Below are positions 24,619-33,611 of a DNA stretch of 64,000 bases, one piece after another. A program made the position numbers and the translations under genes. Positions within the stretch are counted from its first letter, which is position 1. The number at the start of each line of letters is the position of its first letter. Origin of the DNA: Streptomyces sp. 378 (GTDB lineage Bacteria; Actinomycetota; Actinomycetes; Streptomycetales; Streptomycetaceae); NCBI RefSeq assembly GCF_030124145.1, contig NZ_JASKMS010000035.1, positions 30,220 through 94,219 on the forward strand. The letters run 5' to 3'. Below the pieces are notes generated by a model. It was not told the DNA's origin and made no database searches. It saw only the letters and a program-made list of their open reading frames with translations.

Positions 24619-25479
24619 TTGTTCGAGGACTTCGAGGTCAGGCAGGTCGAGGTCGATGAGGCATCGATCCTCGTTCGCCACGGCGGGGAGGGGCCGCCGG
24701 TGGTGCTGCTGCACGGCCATCCGCGTACCTCCGCGACCTGGCATCGGGTGGCCCCACTCCTCGTCCGGCGAGGTTTCACCGTGGTCTGCCCCGATCTCCG
24801 GGGGTACGGCCGTTCCACCGGCCCGGCGCCCACCGCGGACCACGCCGCTCACTCCAAGCGGGCCGTCGCCGGTGATGTGGTCGAGGTGATGCGCTCCCTC
24901 GGCCATGCCCGGTTCGCGCTCGCCGGGCACGACCGCGGAGGCTATGTCGCGTTGCGTCTCGCGCTCGACCATCCCGACGCGGTCTCCCAGGTGGCACTGA
25001 TCGACTGCCTGCCCCTCACCGAACATCTGTCCCGCATCACGCCGGAGTTCGCCACGCAGTGGTGGCACTGGTTCTTCTTCGCCCAGCCGGAGATCCCCGA
25101 GCGGGTCATCAACGCCGACCCGGACAGTTGGTATCACGGCGACCCGCGGAGCATGGGACAGGAGAACCACGACGAGTGGCGCATGGCCACTAGGAACCCC
25201 GCCGTGGTCCGGGCGATGCTGGAGGACTACCGGGCCGGCCTCACCGTCGACCGGCGACACGAGGAGGACGACCTCGCCGCCGGAGTGCGGATCCGGTGCC
25301 CGGCACTGATCCTCTGGTCGCTCCGGGACGACCTCGAAGAACTGTACGGGAACCCGCTGAAGATCTGGCGCCGGTGGGCACCGGACGTACGCGGTCACGG
25401 CATCGACTCCGGACACCACGTGGCCGAAGAAGCGCCGGAGGCGCTCGCCTCCTCCCTCGCCGGCTTCTTCGCCCGCTGA
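24619..25479 (+). CDS. Alpha/beta hydrolase resembling haloacetate (fluoroacetate) dehalogenase
   Basis: This 286-residue enzyme has Asp as nucleophile in GHDRGGY (Asp105) instead of Ser, an oxyanion loop HGHPRT, WHWFFFAQPE (His150-Trp151), DYRAG (Tyr204) and SGHHVAEE. These match the nucleophile, halide pocket (His, Trp, Tyr) and catalytic His of fluoroacetate dehalogenases. It would hydrolyse a haloacetate to glycolate and halide; epoxide hydrolase is the alternative, less likely because of the WHWFF segment. The TTG at 24619 is chosen because GGGAGG lies 8 bases upstream. The gene is single. Confidence 0.82.
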   Translation: MFEDFEVRQVEVDEASILVRHGGEGPPVVLLHGHPRTSATWHRVAPLLVRRGFTVVCPDLRGYGRSTGPAPTADHAAHSKRAVAGDVVEVMRSLGHARFALAGHDRGGYVALRLALDHPDAVSQVALIDCLPLTEHLSRITPEFATQWWHWFFFAQPEIPERVINADPDSWYHGDPRSMGQENHDEWRMATRNPAVVRAMLEDYRAGLTVDRRHEEDDLAAGVRIRCPALILWSLRDDLEELYGNPLKIWRRWAPDVRGHGIDSGHHVAEEAPEALASSLAGFFAR

Positions 25480-25565
25480 CCGAGGGGCCCCATACGCCGG
25501 TCCTCACCGGCCCGCGGTGGGTCGCGGTCACGGTCGGCGGCTGCACCGCGCAGAGGGTCGGCGTG

Positions 25566-26555
25566 TCACAGCCAGCCGTTGCGGCGGAAGGCCCGGTACA
25601 GCAGTCCGGCCCCCAGGGCCATCACGGCCAGCGCGCACGGATAGCCGTAACGCCAGTCCAGCTCGGGCATCTCGGCGAAGTTCATGCCGTAGACCCCTGC
25701 GACCAGCGTGGGGAGGGCCAGGATGGCCGCCCACGCGCTGATGCGGCGCATGTCGTCGTTCTGCCAGGTGCTCACCTTCGCCAGATGGGCGTCCAGGACG
25801 GAGCCGAGCAGGTCGTCCAAGGCGTGAACCTCGATGTCGGTGCGGGTGAGGTGGTCCGCGACGTCGCGGAAGTACGGCACCATCTGCCGCGGCCAGGCGT
25901 CCCGCGGTGTGGTGAAGTCATGCACCACCGGCACCAGGGGCTGGACGGCGTCGCGGAACTCCACGACCTCCCGCTTGAGTGAGTAGATCTGCTCCGTCAG
26001 GTCGTCGCGGGAGGGCGAGAACACGCACCGTTCCAGCTCGGTGAGGTCCGAGCGGACCTGTGCCGCCGCCTGTGCGTAGGCGTCGACGATCACGTCGATG
26101 ACCGCGTGCAGGACACTCACCGGTCCGAGACGTGCCATCTGCGGGGCGTCCGCCAGCCGGGCGGCAGCCTCCGCCGTCGGGTCGGCCGCACCGTGCCGGA
26201 CGCTCAGCGCGAAGGACGGACCGAGGAAGATCATCACCTCGCCGGTTTCGACGTCCTCGGTCTGTTCGACGAACCACAGTGTCCGCACGGCGACCGCCAG
26301 TACGTCACCGTAGCGCTCCTGCTTGGGTCGCTGATGAGCTTGGACGGCGTCCTCGATCGCCAGGGGGTGCAGCTCCAGGTACTCGCCCAGTCGCTGCAGC
26401 TCGTCCTGGTCCGGTTCGTCCATCCTGATCCAGGCGAACTCGTCCGGCTTCAGCGCGGCCAGGCGGTCGAGGACGACCTGGCATTCTTCGCCCTTCGACC
26501 GGCACTCGATCATTTCGCACTCGTCCGTCTGCTCTCGGTAGATCGCGCACTCCAT
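25566..26555 (-). CDS. corA: CorA-family divalent cation transporter
   Basis: This 329-residue protein has a long soluble N-terminal funnel domain (about 1-265), then two C-terminal transmembrane helices with the signature YGMNF between them (GMN loop, followed by AEMPELDW). It imports Mg2+ or Co2+/Ni2+ as a pentamer. The start at 26555 (MECAIYREQT) is preferred, with GAGGGG upstream. The N-terminus holds two Cys within 10 residues. It is convergent with the dehalogenase-like gene. Confidence 0.92.
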   Translation of the reverse strand: MECAIYREQTDECEMIECRSKGEECQVVLDRLAALKPDEFAWIRMDEPDQDELQRLGEYLELHPLAIEDAVQAHQRPKQERYGDVLAVAVRTLWFVEQTEDVETGEVMIFLGPSFALSVRHGAADPTAEAAARLADAPQMARLGPVSVLHAVIDVIVDAYAQAAAQVRSDLTELERCVFSPSRDDLTEQIYSLKREVVEFRDAVQPLVPVVHDFTTPRDAWPRQMVPYFRDVADHLTRTDIEVHALDDLLGSVLDAHLAKVSTWQNDDMRRISAWAAILALPTLVAGVYGMNFAEMPELDWRYGYPCALAVMALGAGLLYRAFRRNGWL

Positions 26556-26719
26556 GCCCCCTCGGATGCTTCCGCCACCGCGTTCCATGCGCGGGCGGCA
26601 CACGGAGCCCGGGGGCCACGCGCCACCTGCACCATGCGGTCACAAGACCCTCACGTTTCTCCGCCGCCGACGGAGCCTGGGCGGGCACCCGGATGTCACC
26701 GACCGGAGGGAACTGGGCT

Positions 26720-26923
26720 GTGATCACTGTCGCCTTGCTGCTGCTGCCGGCTCTGGGTGTGCTGCTGTATGTCATGGATCGTGTCGAGGACCGCCTGTCG
26801 GCCCGCCCGTCGGCGGCCCGACACGCGCGTAAGCGTCACCTTCGACTGGTGCACAGCGCCGCCCCGTTCCGTACCGAACGGAGTCCGGCCAGGCATTCCG
26901 CCCAACGCGGCGAGGCAGCCTGA
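26720..26923 (+). CDS. Small membrane protein, 67 residues
   Basis: The GTG at 26720 follows CGGAGGG. The product has one N-terminal transmembrane helix (ITVALLLLPALGVLLYVM) and then a basic tail (RHARKRHLRLVH). Similar Streptomyces proteins exist as I recall; the function is unknown. It lies between the divergent CorA gene and the BrkB-family gene. Confidence 0.7.
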   Translation: MITVALLLLPALGVLLYVMDRVEDRLSARPSAARHARKRHLRLVHSAAPFRTERSPARHSAQRGEAA

Positions 26924-27051
26924 CGCCGCCACAGGGCTGCCGGCCAGGGGCGCCCGCCCCGGCACGAGGTGCTGCCCGTGGGGGCGAATGTCCTCCGCCC
27001 CAGCCGCCCCCGTAGCCCGGTTGAGCCGACGCCCGCGGGTACTCGACGGGT

Positions 27052-28113
27052 ATGAAGCCGCAACTTCCCGGGTGGAAAGAGCACCACGGCAGCGACGACG
27101 CAACCGAACCGGACATCCCGCCGCCTGAGGAAGTGGGCCCCGGCCCCGCGGTGGAGCGGCGCGCACCGGACAAGCCGACGAAGCTGCCGAAGACGGCATG
27201 GGCGGCGATGCCGAAAGGCTGCCTGCGTGAGTTCAGGGACGACGAGCTGGCCGACCGGGCCGCGGCGCTGACCTACTACGGCCTGTTGTCGCTGTTCCCC
27301 GCGCTGCTGGTCCTGGTGTCGCTGCTCGGACTCACCGGCAAATCCGCCACGGACGCGATGCTGGACAATCTCGAGAAGTTCACTCCCGGCGCCGCGCGTG
27401 ACATCATCACCGGCGCCGTCACCCAGTTGCAGAGCAACGCGGGTATCGGGTCGATCATGGCCGTCGTCGGCATCGTCGTGGCGGTGTGGTCGGCTTCCGG
27501 ATACGTGGCCGCGTTCATCCGCGCGGCCAACCGTGTCTACGACATGCCGGAGGGCCGCCCGATGTGGAAGATCCTTCCTGTTCGGGTCGGGCTGACGGTC
27601 GCGCTGTTGGTACTCGCCGTCGTCAGCGCCCTGATGGTCGTCTTCACCGGCGCCCTGGCCCGCCAGGCCGGCACGGCCCTCGGGATCGGCGACACCGCGC
27701 TGACGGCGTGGTCGATCGCCAAATGGCCCGTCCTGGTGCTTCTGGTCACGATCATGATCGCGCTGTTGTACTGGACCAGCCCGAACGCCAGGGTGAAGGG
27801 GTTCAGGTGGATCACGCCGGGCAGCTTCCTCGCCCTGGTCATCTGGATGATCGCGTCCGGTGCCTTCGCCTTCTACGTCGCCAACTTCGCGTCGTTCAAC
27901 AGGATGTACGGCACCATGGCCGGTGTCATCGTCTTTCTCGTCTGGCTGTGGATCAGCAATCTGGCGATTCTCCTCGGCCTGGAGTTCGACGCGGAGATCG
28001 TCCGGCAGCGGGCGATCGCCGGGGGGCTGTGCCCGCACGAGGAGCCCTACACCCAGCCGCGCGACACCAGGAAGTGGACCGAGAAGGACCTGCGCCGGCT
28101 GGACGAGGTATGA
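27052..28113 (+). CDS. YihY/BrkB-family membrane protein
   Basis: This 353-residue protein has a hydrophilic Pro-rich N-terminus (about 1-55), a conserved entry segment DDELADRAAALTYYGLLSLFPALL, and about six transmembrane helices to residue 315 (including IWMIASGAFAFYVANFAS and GVIVFLVWLWISNLAILLG), ending in a cytoplasmic tail. The family was once annotated as ribonuclease BN but is a membrane protein of uncertain transport function. Confidence 0.92.
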   Translation: MKPQLPGWKEHHGSDDATEPDIPPPEEVGPGPAVERRAPDKPTKLPKTAWAAMPKGCLREFRDDELADRAAALTYYGLLSLFPALLVLVSLLGLTGKSATDAMLDNLEKFTPGAARDIITGAVTQLQSNAGIGSIMAVVGIVVAVWSASGYVAAFIRAANRVYDMPEGRPMWKILPVRVGLTVALLVLAVVSALMVVFTGALARQAGTALGIGDTALTAWSIAKWPVLVLLVTIMIALLYWTSPNARVKGFRWITPGSFLALVIWMIASGAFAFYVANFASFNRMYGTMAGVIVFLVWLWISNLAILLGLEFDAEIVRQRAIAGGLCPHEEPYTQPRDTRKWTEKDLRRLDEV

Positions 28114-28189
28114 CCGTCGTCCGGCGGATGCCGGACAGGTTCGGAAGGCCTGGCTGCTTACCTCGTAGCGTTCGGGATAACCGCAGTTC

Positions 28190-28738
28190 ATGACAGAGCT
28201 GACGAGTTTGTTCGAGGCTGATCGCGTTCTGACCCAGCGGGCGGCTTCCCGCACCCCGCCGAGAGTCGCCAAGGCGCTGTCCGCGGTCGAGGAGTGCGCG
28301 GAGAGCACCAAGCTCTGGTGCGGGGCCGCCGCGGCCATGGCCTGGCTGGGCGGATGGCGGGGCCGCAAGGCGGCGGCAGCCGGGATAGGGGCCATGGTCG
28401 TGGCACAGCTGGCGTCGAACGGCCTGTGCAAGCAGCTCGCCGACCGCCCCAGGCCGCCCGCGGAGTGGATCCCGCACGACGAGGTCGCCGACCGCCCCGA
28501 CTCCTCCTCGTTCCCCTCCGGGCACACGGCGGCCGCAGTCGCCTTCACCGCCGCCGTCATCCCCGTCTGGCCGGTCGCGGGCGCGCTGTGCGCCGTTCCG
28601 GCCGCCATGGTGGCCGTGGAGCGGGTGCAGTCGGGTGCCCACTATCCCACCGACGTCGCCGCCGGGGCGGCGATCGGGCTGGCCGGCGCCTGGCTCACGC
28701 GTCATGCTCCGGCGCTGCTTCTGCGTCACTGGCGGTAA
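28190..28738 (+). CDS. PAP2-family membrane phosphatase
   Basis: This 182-residue protein has the three PAP2 motifs: K-x6-RP (KQLADRPRP), PSGH (FPSGHTAA), and the R-x5-H-x3-D segment (RVQSGAHYPTD), with hydrophobic helices around them. It would dephosphorylate lipid phosphates such as undecaprenyl or phosphatidate phosphate at the membrane. It lies 76 bases after the BrkB-type gene and may share its transcript. Confidence 0.9.
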   Translation: MTELTSLFEADRVLTQRAASRTPPRVAKALSAVEECAESTKLWCGAAAAMAWLGGWRGRKAAAAGIGAMVVAQLASNGLCKQLADRPRPPAEWIPHDEVADRPDSSSFPSGHTAAAVAFTAAVIPVWPVAGALCAVPAAMVAVERVQSGAHYPTDVAAGAAIGLAGAWLTRHAPALLLRHWR

Positions 28739-28950
28739 CCCGATTCGCCGTGGCCGGAGGCGGCCCGGCCCATGACGAGCGGCGGACGGGACGAGGTCCC
28801 CCGCCGCCGTCCTGGAGGGCCCTGGTGCCTGCGGGCACCGCCCTCTCCGCAGCCGCAGACCCCGGAAGGATCGGGAAGGGACGACGGCGAGAGGTCGCCG
28901 TGGAAGCGCCCACACTCGGCCTGCGCAAGACCTTCGGGGGCTGTGACCCT

Positions 28951-29427
28951 CTACAGCGGCGGGCCTCCGGGGAAGACGGCCTCGGGTTCGGCCAGAGCGA
29001 TGCGGGCCGTGATGCGCTTGCCGACGGCCTCCCGATCGATGGACAGGCCGTCGGTCACCGCTTCGACGATCTCCAGGCCGTGGCCGCCGATCCGGCCGGG
29101 GTCCGCGGCCCGGGCCGCGGGCACCGTCGGGTCACTGTCCCGCACGACGACCTCCACCGCGCGTACGGTGAGGCCGAACTCCACGAGAACGGGTCCGGAG
29201 GCGTACTTGCAGGAGTTGGTGACCAGTTCGCTGACCACCAGTTGGGTGAGGTCCATCGCGCGCGCCGGCACCAGCAGGCCATAGTCGTCACCGGCTTGGT
29301 CGAGGAAGGCGACGGCGTGCTGGCGGGCGTCCGCGATGCAGCCGTCGTCACCGCCCAAGGCAATGCCGACGCGCGTCAGATGCCCTTCCGGTGTTGTACA
29401 TCCGTCACCATCAACAGCACATGCCAC
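28951..29427 (-). CDS. Orphan anti-sigma regulatory kinase (RsbW-like), second copy
   Basis: This 158-residue HATPase_c_2 protein has N-box DLTQLVVSELVTNSCKYASG, then RDSDPTVP and GGHGLEIVEAV. The C-terminal end ITARIAL is shared with the copy at 34615, and the N-box region is also nearly identical to that copy. The GTG at 29427 is taken because GAGGG lies 8 bases upstream; GTG at 29442 is the alternative. No sigma factor or STAS gene is adjacent. Confidence 0.85.
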   Translation of the reverse strand: MACAVDGDGCTTPEGHLTRVGIALGGDDGCIADARQHAVAFLDQAGDDYGLLVPARAMDLTQLVVSELVTNSCKYASGPVLVEFGLTVRAVEVVVRDSDPTVPAARAADPGRIGGHGLEIVEAVTDGLSIDREAVGKRITARIALAEPEAVFPGGPPL

Positions 29428-29712
29428 TGGCCTCGCCCTCACTCCCCGCTTGCCGTGCCAGTACCCCCTGATCCGCCACGCATGCCGCGCGGACGGGTGC
29501 GCACCGGTGGTGTGGGCGCATACCGGCCGGGGGCGGCCCGGTCCCGCACGACGTCGGCTCTCCGGGAGCCGGTGCGCGATCGTCTGCGGCGCCATGACGA
29601 TACGACGGCTACCGTCCTGGTAGCCGGTGCGCGATCGTCCCCGGCCCTGTGACGGTGAAGGGCCTGTGCCGACATGACGGTGAAGAGGCTTGTGCCGACC
29701 GCCTGTCGGTTG

Positions 29713-30120
29713 TCAGAGGAAGGTCCACGTCACGGCGATCCTCCCCGCGCTGAGGGGAGCGATCTCCTGGAACGCCGCCGGTGACAGATCGAGGTCGCCA
29801 TGGCCACAGCCCGGACAACTGTCCGCGACGGTGACGTCCACCTGGCCGTCCGGGCCGGTCACCCGGATCTTCCTGCCGCACAGGTCCGGGCTGTACTGCG
29901 CCGTGTTGAGGGCCGCGACGAAGTCGGTGTTCTGGTGGAAAGTGCCGCAGGCGCCGAGGCCGACGTCGTAGTACGTGGCCTCGCCGCTATAGGTGTCCCG
30001 TGCTGACACGGCCGACCGAGCCGATCCGTACGCCGCGGCGTTCCCCGGTCCAGCACACCCCAGAAGGAGCGCCACCACACCGGCGAAGACCCCGAGTGGC
30101 CTGACTGATCTGTGATTCAT
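29713..30120 (-). CDS. RlpA/expansin-like double-psi beta-barrel exported protein
   Basis: This 135-residue protein starts MNHRSVRPLGVFAGVVALLLGC: a signal sequence with a possible lipobox (LLGC). The mature part is a double-psi beta barrel: GEATYYDVGLGACGTF, VAALNTAQYS, CGRKIRVT, VTVADSCPGCGHGDLDLSPAAF. The Asp of HGDLDLS is the conserved acid of expansin and RlpA folds. Two Cys pairs probably form disulfides. It may bind or cleave cell-wall glycan; many members are only binders. Confidence 0.85.
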   Translation of the reverse strand: MNHRSVRPLGVFAGVVALLLGCAGPGNAAAYGSARSAVSARDTYSGEATYYDVGLGACGTFHQNTDFVAALNTAQYSPDLCGRKIRVTGPDGQVDVTVADSCPGCGHGDLDLSPAAFQEIAPLSAGRIAVTWTFL

Positions 30121-30246
30121 GCCGGTACAGCTACAGGTCACGGCCACAACGCGCCAAGAACCCATGGGCCGAACGGGGCGCCAGGTCCTCGGCACCCCCG
30201 GTACGGCATCAGTCGGCAGGCGCCGGCCGGCGTCCCAGCGCCCGTC

Positions 30247-30810
30247 CTACCGCACCACGCGGTAACGGAGGTACACCGTCTTCGAACTGAGGGTGCGGGT
30301 CTCGGCGAGTTCGAGATCCACCCTGCGCTCGTTCCGGGGGAAGAACGGAATGCCACCGCCCACCAGCACCGGGTGGACCACGGTTCGGTACTCGTCGATC
30401 AGATCCAGTGCGGCCGCCTCGGCGGCGAGGGTCGCGCCCCCGATCGCGATGTCGCCCTCCCCCGGTTCGGCCCGCAACCGCTCGATCTCCTCCGCCAGAC
30501 CGCCGGAAGCGAGACGGGCGTTGCCCTGCACCGCCGACAACGTGGTGGAGAACACCACCTTCGGGAGGGGATTCCAGAGCGCGGTCCACTCGCGCTCGGA
30601 GTCGTCGAGCGAGGGGTCCTGAGCGGCGGTCTCCCAGTACAGCATCGTCTCGTACAGCCGTCGTCCCAGCAGATGGACGCCGACATCCCGGATCTCCTCG
30701 ATCCAGAAGCGGAAGACGGCGTCGTCCGGCGTCGTCCAGTCGAAGCCGCCGTCCGGCCCGACGATGTAGCCGTCCAGTGAGACGCCCATCGAATAGGTCA
30801 CGCTGCGCAT
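30247..30810 (-). CDS. RibD C-terminal/dihydrofolate-reductase-fold protein
   Basis: This 187-residue protein begins MRSVTYSMGVSLDGYIVGPDG, the family entry motif, and contains LLGRRLYETM, GDIAIGGATLAAEA and HPVLVGGGIPFF. The family binds NADPH and reduces small substrates, most of them unidentified. GAGGAGG precedes the ATG at 30810. A second family member lies at 47895. Confidence 0.88.
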   Translation of the reverse strand: MRSVTYSMGVSLDGYIVGPDGGFDWTTPDDAVFRFWIEEIRDVGVHLLGRRLYETMLYWETAAQDPSLDDSEREWTALWNPLPKVVFSTTLSAVQGNARLASGGLAEEIERLRAEPGEGDIAIGGATLAAEAAALDLIDEYRTVVHPVLVGGGIPFFPRNERRVDLELAETRTLSSKTVYLRYRVVR

Positions 30811-31339
30811 GAGCAGTCCTCCTCGGTAGCGGATCCGACAGTAGGGCCACCGGACCCCGTGGGAGCCACCCCGACGCGCGCAATCCCCCCGCGCCAACCG
30901 CCGATAGGGCGCTTGCCCGACTGCCGCGGGTTCCGAGTCGTCCTGGCCGGCCGTCACCGGCCGTCGGTGCTCCCTGAACCGTGTCCGCTTGGTCAGCGAT
31001 CCGCGCCGGGGCTCTTCCGGCCGCGGTGATCGGCAGGACTGTCCCGCCACCCTTTCGCGGTGCGCGGTTGTCGCTGACATCTTCGGGCACCTCCCGCCCC
31101 GGTCGCAGGAGACAACTCCCGTCGGCAGCAGTCCTGTTGTACACCGCGCATGACAGTACCGAGGGTCGTGCCGAGCAAAGGAACATCACTCGACGGGAAC
31201 AACCGGCTTCTCTTGTCCGTACCATCACTACACCAAGGCATCTTGCGGCACATGCGGCGTTGCTGCCGACCGACGAGACTCCTGCCCGAGAGCAGGCATC
31301 ATCGCGGCACGGCCACACGCCCAGGAAAGGTTCACCACC
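30811..31339. other. Gene-free stretch upstream of the H1-like gene
   Basis: This 529-base divergent intergenic region contains the promoters of the RibD-like and H1-like genes. Codon-level composition shows no coding frame on either strand, and GC drops in 31090-31260 compared with the flanks. I found no convincing palindrome or repeat. Confidence 0.5.
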
Positions 31340-32038
31340 ATGCCCGAGACAACAGTTCCCGCCACCGAACTGGCATCGCAGTACATCAACCAGGTGACCG
31401 GCGACCTTGAGTCGAACGTCAAGGAACAGGAACGCATCAATGCGGAGATCGCCGCTCTGCAGGAGCAGCTCGCCGCTCTGCAGCGCGACCACACCGTACT
31501 GGTGAACGTGCAGAAGGCACTCGGTATCGCAAAGGCTCAGGCCGAGCAGACCACCGAGCCCGAGAGGGTCGAGGTTCCTTCTCCACGGCGGAAGAAGGCC
31601 GGTGCCGCATCCGGCGGGAAGGCCAAGGCACCTGCCTCCTCCGCCGCGCCGCGCAAGAGCACCGCCAAGAAGTCCCCGGTCGAGGGGGCGGAAACCGCGA
31701 AGGCGGGTGCTGCGAAGGTGAGCACCGCGAAGGCGGGCGCTTCGAAGGCGGGCGCTTCGAAGGCGGCGGCTCAGCCCACCCTCGTGGAGCTCATCCGGCG
31801 GCACCTCGCCGACCAGAAGGAACCTCGATCCGCCGCGGAGATCTCCACAGCGCTCGGCAAGGCACATCCCAAGCGCGACATCGCCGCCAAGGTCGTCCGC
31901 GTCACGCTTGAGGGACTCGTCGCCAAGAGCCAGGCCGAGCGCACCAAGCAGGGCAGGTCAGTCTTCTACAGTGCGCCGGCGTCCGAGCCGACCCCTGCTC
32001 CCGAGACGCAGGCGCAGAACGACGACGCGGACCACTGA
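31340..32038 (+). CDS. Coiled-coil, H1-like linker and winged-helix DNA-binding protein
   Basis: The 232-residue protein has three parts: an N-terminal coiled coil (about 20-62: LQEQLAALQRDH), a Lys/Ala/Ser linker like eukaryotic histone H1 (about 82-145, with repeats AKAGA, SKAGA, SKAAA), and a winged-helix-like domain (about 146-210: LVELIRRHLADQK, RSAAEISTALGK, VTLEGLVAKS, GRSVFY). It would dimerise through the coil and bind DNA with low specificity, as a nucleoid-associated protein or regulator. AGGAAAGG precedes the ATG. I do not know a named homologue with this exact order. Confidence 0.7.
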   Translation: MPETTVPATELASQYINQVTGDLESNVKEQERINAEIAALQEQLAALQRDHTVLVNVQKALGIAKAQAEQTTEPERVEVPSPRRKKAGAASGGKAKAPASSAAPRKSTAKKSPVEGAETAKAGAAKVSTAKAGASKAGASKAAAQPTLVELIRRHLADQKEPRSAAEISTALGKAHPKRDIAAKVVRVTLEGLVAKSQAERTKQGRSVFYSAPASEPTPAPETQAQNDDADH

Positions 32039-32082
32039 CCGCTGACGCCGAGCGCGGCAGCTCGACGGGCCGCAAGGTCACC

Positions 32083-32484
32083 TCACGCCACGGCGGTTCC
32101 CTCCAGCTCGACCATCTGGCCGGGGATCGCCAGTCGGGTCACCCCGAGCATCGTCGTGGTGGGCGCCACCCCGGCCGCGGCCAATCGCCCCGCCAGTACG
32201 CCGTAGTGCGGGAACAGCAGATCCACGTCGGTGGTGTAGACGTTGAGCCGGACCAGGTTCGCGAGGGACATGCCGGCCGCGCCGAGCACGGCCTCCAGGT
32301 TGGCGAGGCTCAGCGCCAACTGCGCGGCCATGTCGCCCTCGTGCTCCGGCTTGCCGTCGCCGCTCATCGCGGTCTGTCCGGAGCAATACAGGGTCCGGGT
32401 GTGCCCGGTGACGATCTCACCCTGGTTGAAGCCCTTCTCCACCGACCACGTCACCGGGTTGACTGCCGTGCGTTCCACTGCCAC
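32083..32484 (-). CDS. RidA-family enamine/imine deaminase
   Basis: This 133-residue protein of the YjgF/YER057c/UK114 family contains HTRTLYCSGQTAM, LANLEAVLGAAGMSLANLVRLNVY and MLGVTRLAIPGQMVELEGTAV. The canonical RidA Arg is present in GVTRLA. It hydrolyses reactive enamines or a related small substrate. The GTG at 32484 follows GAGGAG. It is divergent from the WYL regulator at 32593, which probably controls it. Confidence 0.88.
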   Translation of the reverse strand: MAVERTAVNPVTWSVEKGFNQGEIVTGHTRTLYCSGQTAMSGDGKPEHEGDMAAQLALSLANLEAVLGAAGMSLANLVRLNVYTTDVDLLFPHYGVLAGRLAAAGVAPTTTMLGVTRLAIPGQMVELEGTAVA

Positions 32485-32592
32485 ATCAGCTCCTCGAAGC
32501 ATCGGGTTGCCGTCGTCGTGGTCGACGTCGGTGCACAGCAGCCTTCCAACAAAGCACGACACCCTTCGTCATGTATTCGATACGGTTCCCGC

Positions 32593-33564
32593 ATGCGCGC
32601 CGATCGGCTGGTCTCGCTGGTGCTGCTGCTGCGTCAGCGCGGCCGGCTGACCGCGGGCACCCTCGCCCGCGAGCTCGAGGTGTCCACTCGTACTGTGCTG
32701 CGCGACATCGAGGCGCTGTCCGCGGCCGGCGTACCGGTCTACGCCGAACGCGGTCGGCACGGCGGGTTCGCGTTGCTGCCCGGCTTCCGCACCGAGCTCA
32801 CCGGACTGAATCACGACGAGACCCTTGCCCTGCTGACCGCCGGATCGCAGCGCGGCGAGCAGGCATTCGGCCTCGGCTCGGCGCTCGCTTCGGCCATGCG
32901 CAAGGTGGTCGACGCGCTTCCCGAAGATCATCGAGCCACCACGAGCGACGCGGCCCGGCGTTTTCTCGTCGAGCCGGAGACCGATCTGCTCTCCCGCCGG
33001 CCGGTCACAGAGGAGGTGCCCGGCACGGTCATGACCGAAATCCGGCGGGCGGTGCTCGCCGGACACAAACTACGCATCCACTACGCGGCCACCGGCCAGC
33101 CACCGCGATGGCGCACGGTGGACCCGATCGGCTTGGTGACCGTACGTGACCGTGGCTACCTGCTGGCCACGAGAGCCGCCGCGGACCGCACCTACCGGCT
33201 GTCGCGGGTGTCGGCGGCCGAGGAACTCCCCGAACCGGCACAGCGACCGGACCGGGTCGAGCTGGACCGGGTCTGGCAGGAACGCTGCGCGCGGTTTCTG
33301 GCCGACGGCCATATCGTCGTGCGGATACGGGTGGCTCCCAAGCGGCACGAGGACTTGCTCAGCAGCGTGGTGGCCGTCCGCGCGACGGAACCCGGCCCAG
33401 ACGGCTGGTTGCGGCTCGACGTGACGTTCCAGGATCTACGCCACGCCGAGTGGGCGCTGTGGCGGCTGGGCACGGACGCGGAGGCCCTCGCCCCGGCGTC
33501 GTTGCGTACCGCGCTGCGCGATCGCGCAGCCGCGATGGCCACCCGTTACGAGGACGCATCCTGA
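32593..33564 (+). CDS. HTH and WYL-domain transcriptional regulator (YafY type)
   Basis: This 323-residue regulator has an N-terminal HTH_11 domain (RLVSLVLLLRQRGRLTAGTLARELEV, STRTVLRDIEAL, 4-60), a WYL domain (about 140-225, with LRIHYAATG and DPIGLVTVRDRGYLL), and a C-terminal WCX-like extension. It is divergent from the RidA gene, sharing a 108-base promoter region that includes gtattcgatac (32573-32583), a small inverted repeat that could be part of its operator. The ligand is unknown. Confidence 0.88.
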   Translation: MRADRLVSLVLLLRQRGRLTAGTLARELEVSTRTVLRDIEALSAAGVPVYAERGRHGGFALLPGFRTELTGLNHDETLALLTAGSQRGEQAFGLGSALASAMRKVVDALPEDHRATTSDAARRFLVEPETDLLSRRPVTEEVPGTVMTEIRRAVLAGHKLRIHYAATGQPPRWRTVDPIGLVTVRDRGYLLATRAAADRTYRLSRVSAAEELPEPAQRPDRVELDRVWQERCARFLADGHIVVRIRVAPKRHEDLLSSVVAVRATEPGPDGWLRLDVTFQDLRHAEWALWRLGTDAEALAPASLRTALRDRAAAMATRYEDAS

Positions 33565-33611
33565 GAGCCGGTCGGCCGCGGCGGGCCGCCAACGGTCCCG
33601 GTCGCGCCTCC

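Noticed and set aside
28951..29595. Longer version of the second anti-sigma kinase starting at 29595
   Set aside because: The extra 56 residues are Arg/Pro-rich with no conservation to the paralogues and no ribosome binding site; start at 29427 fits the family.
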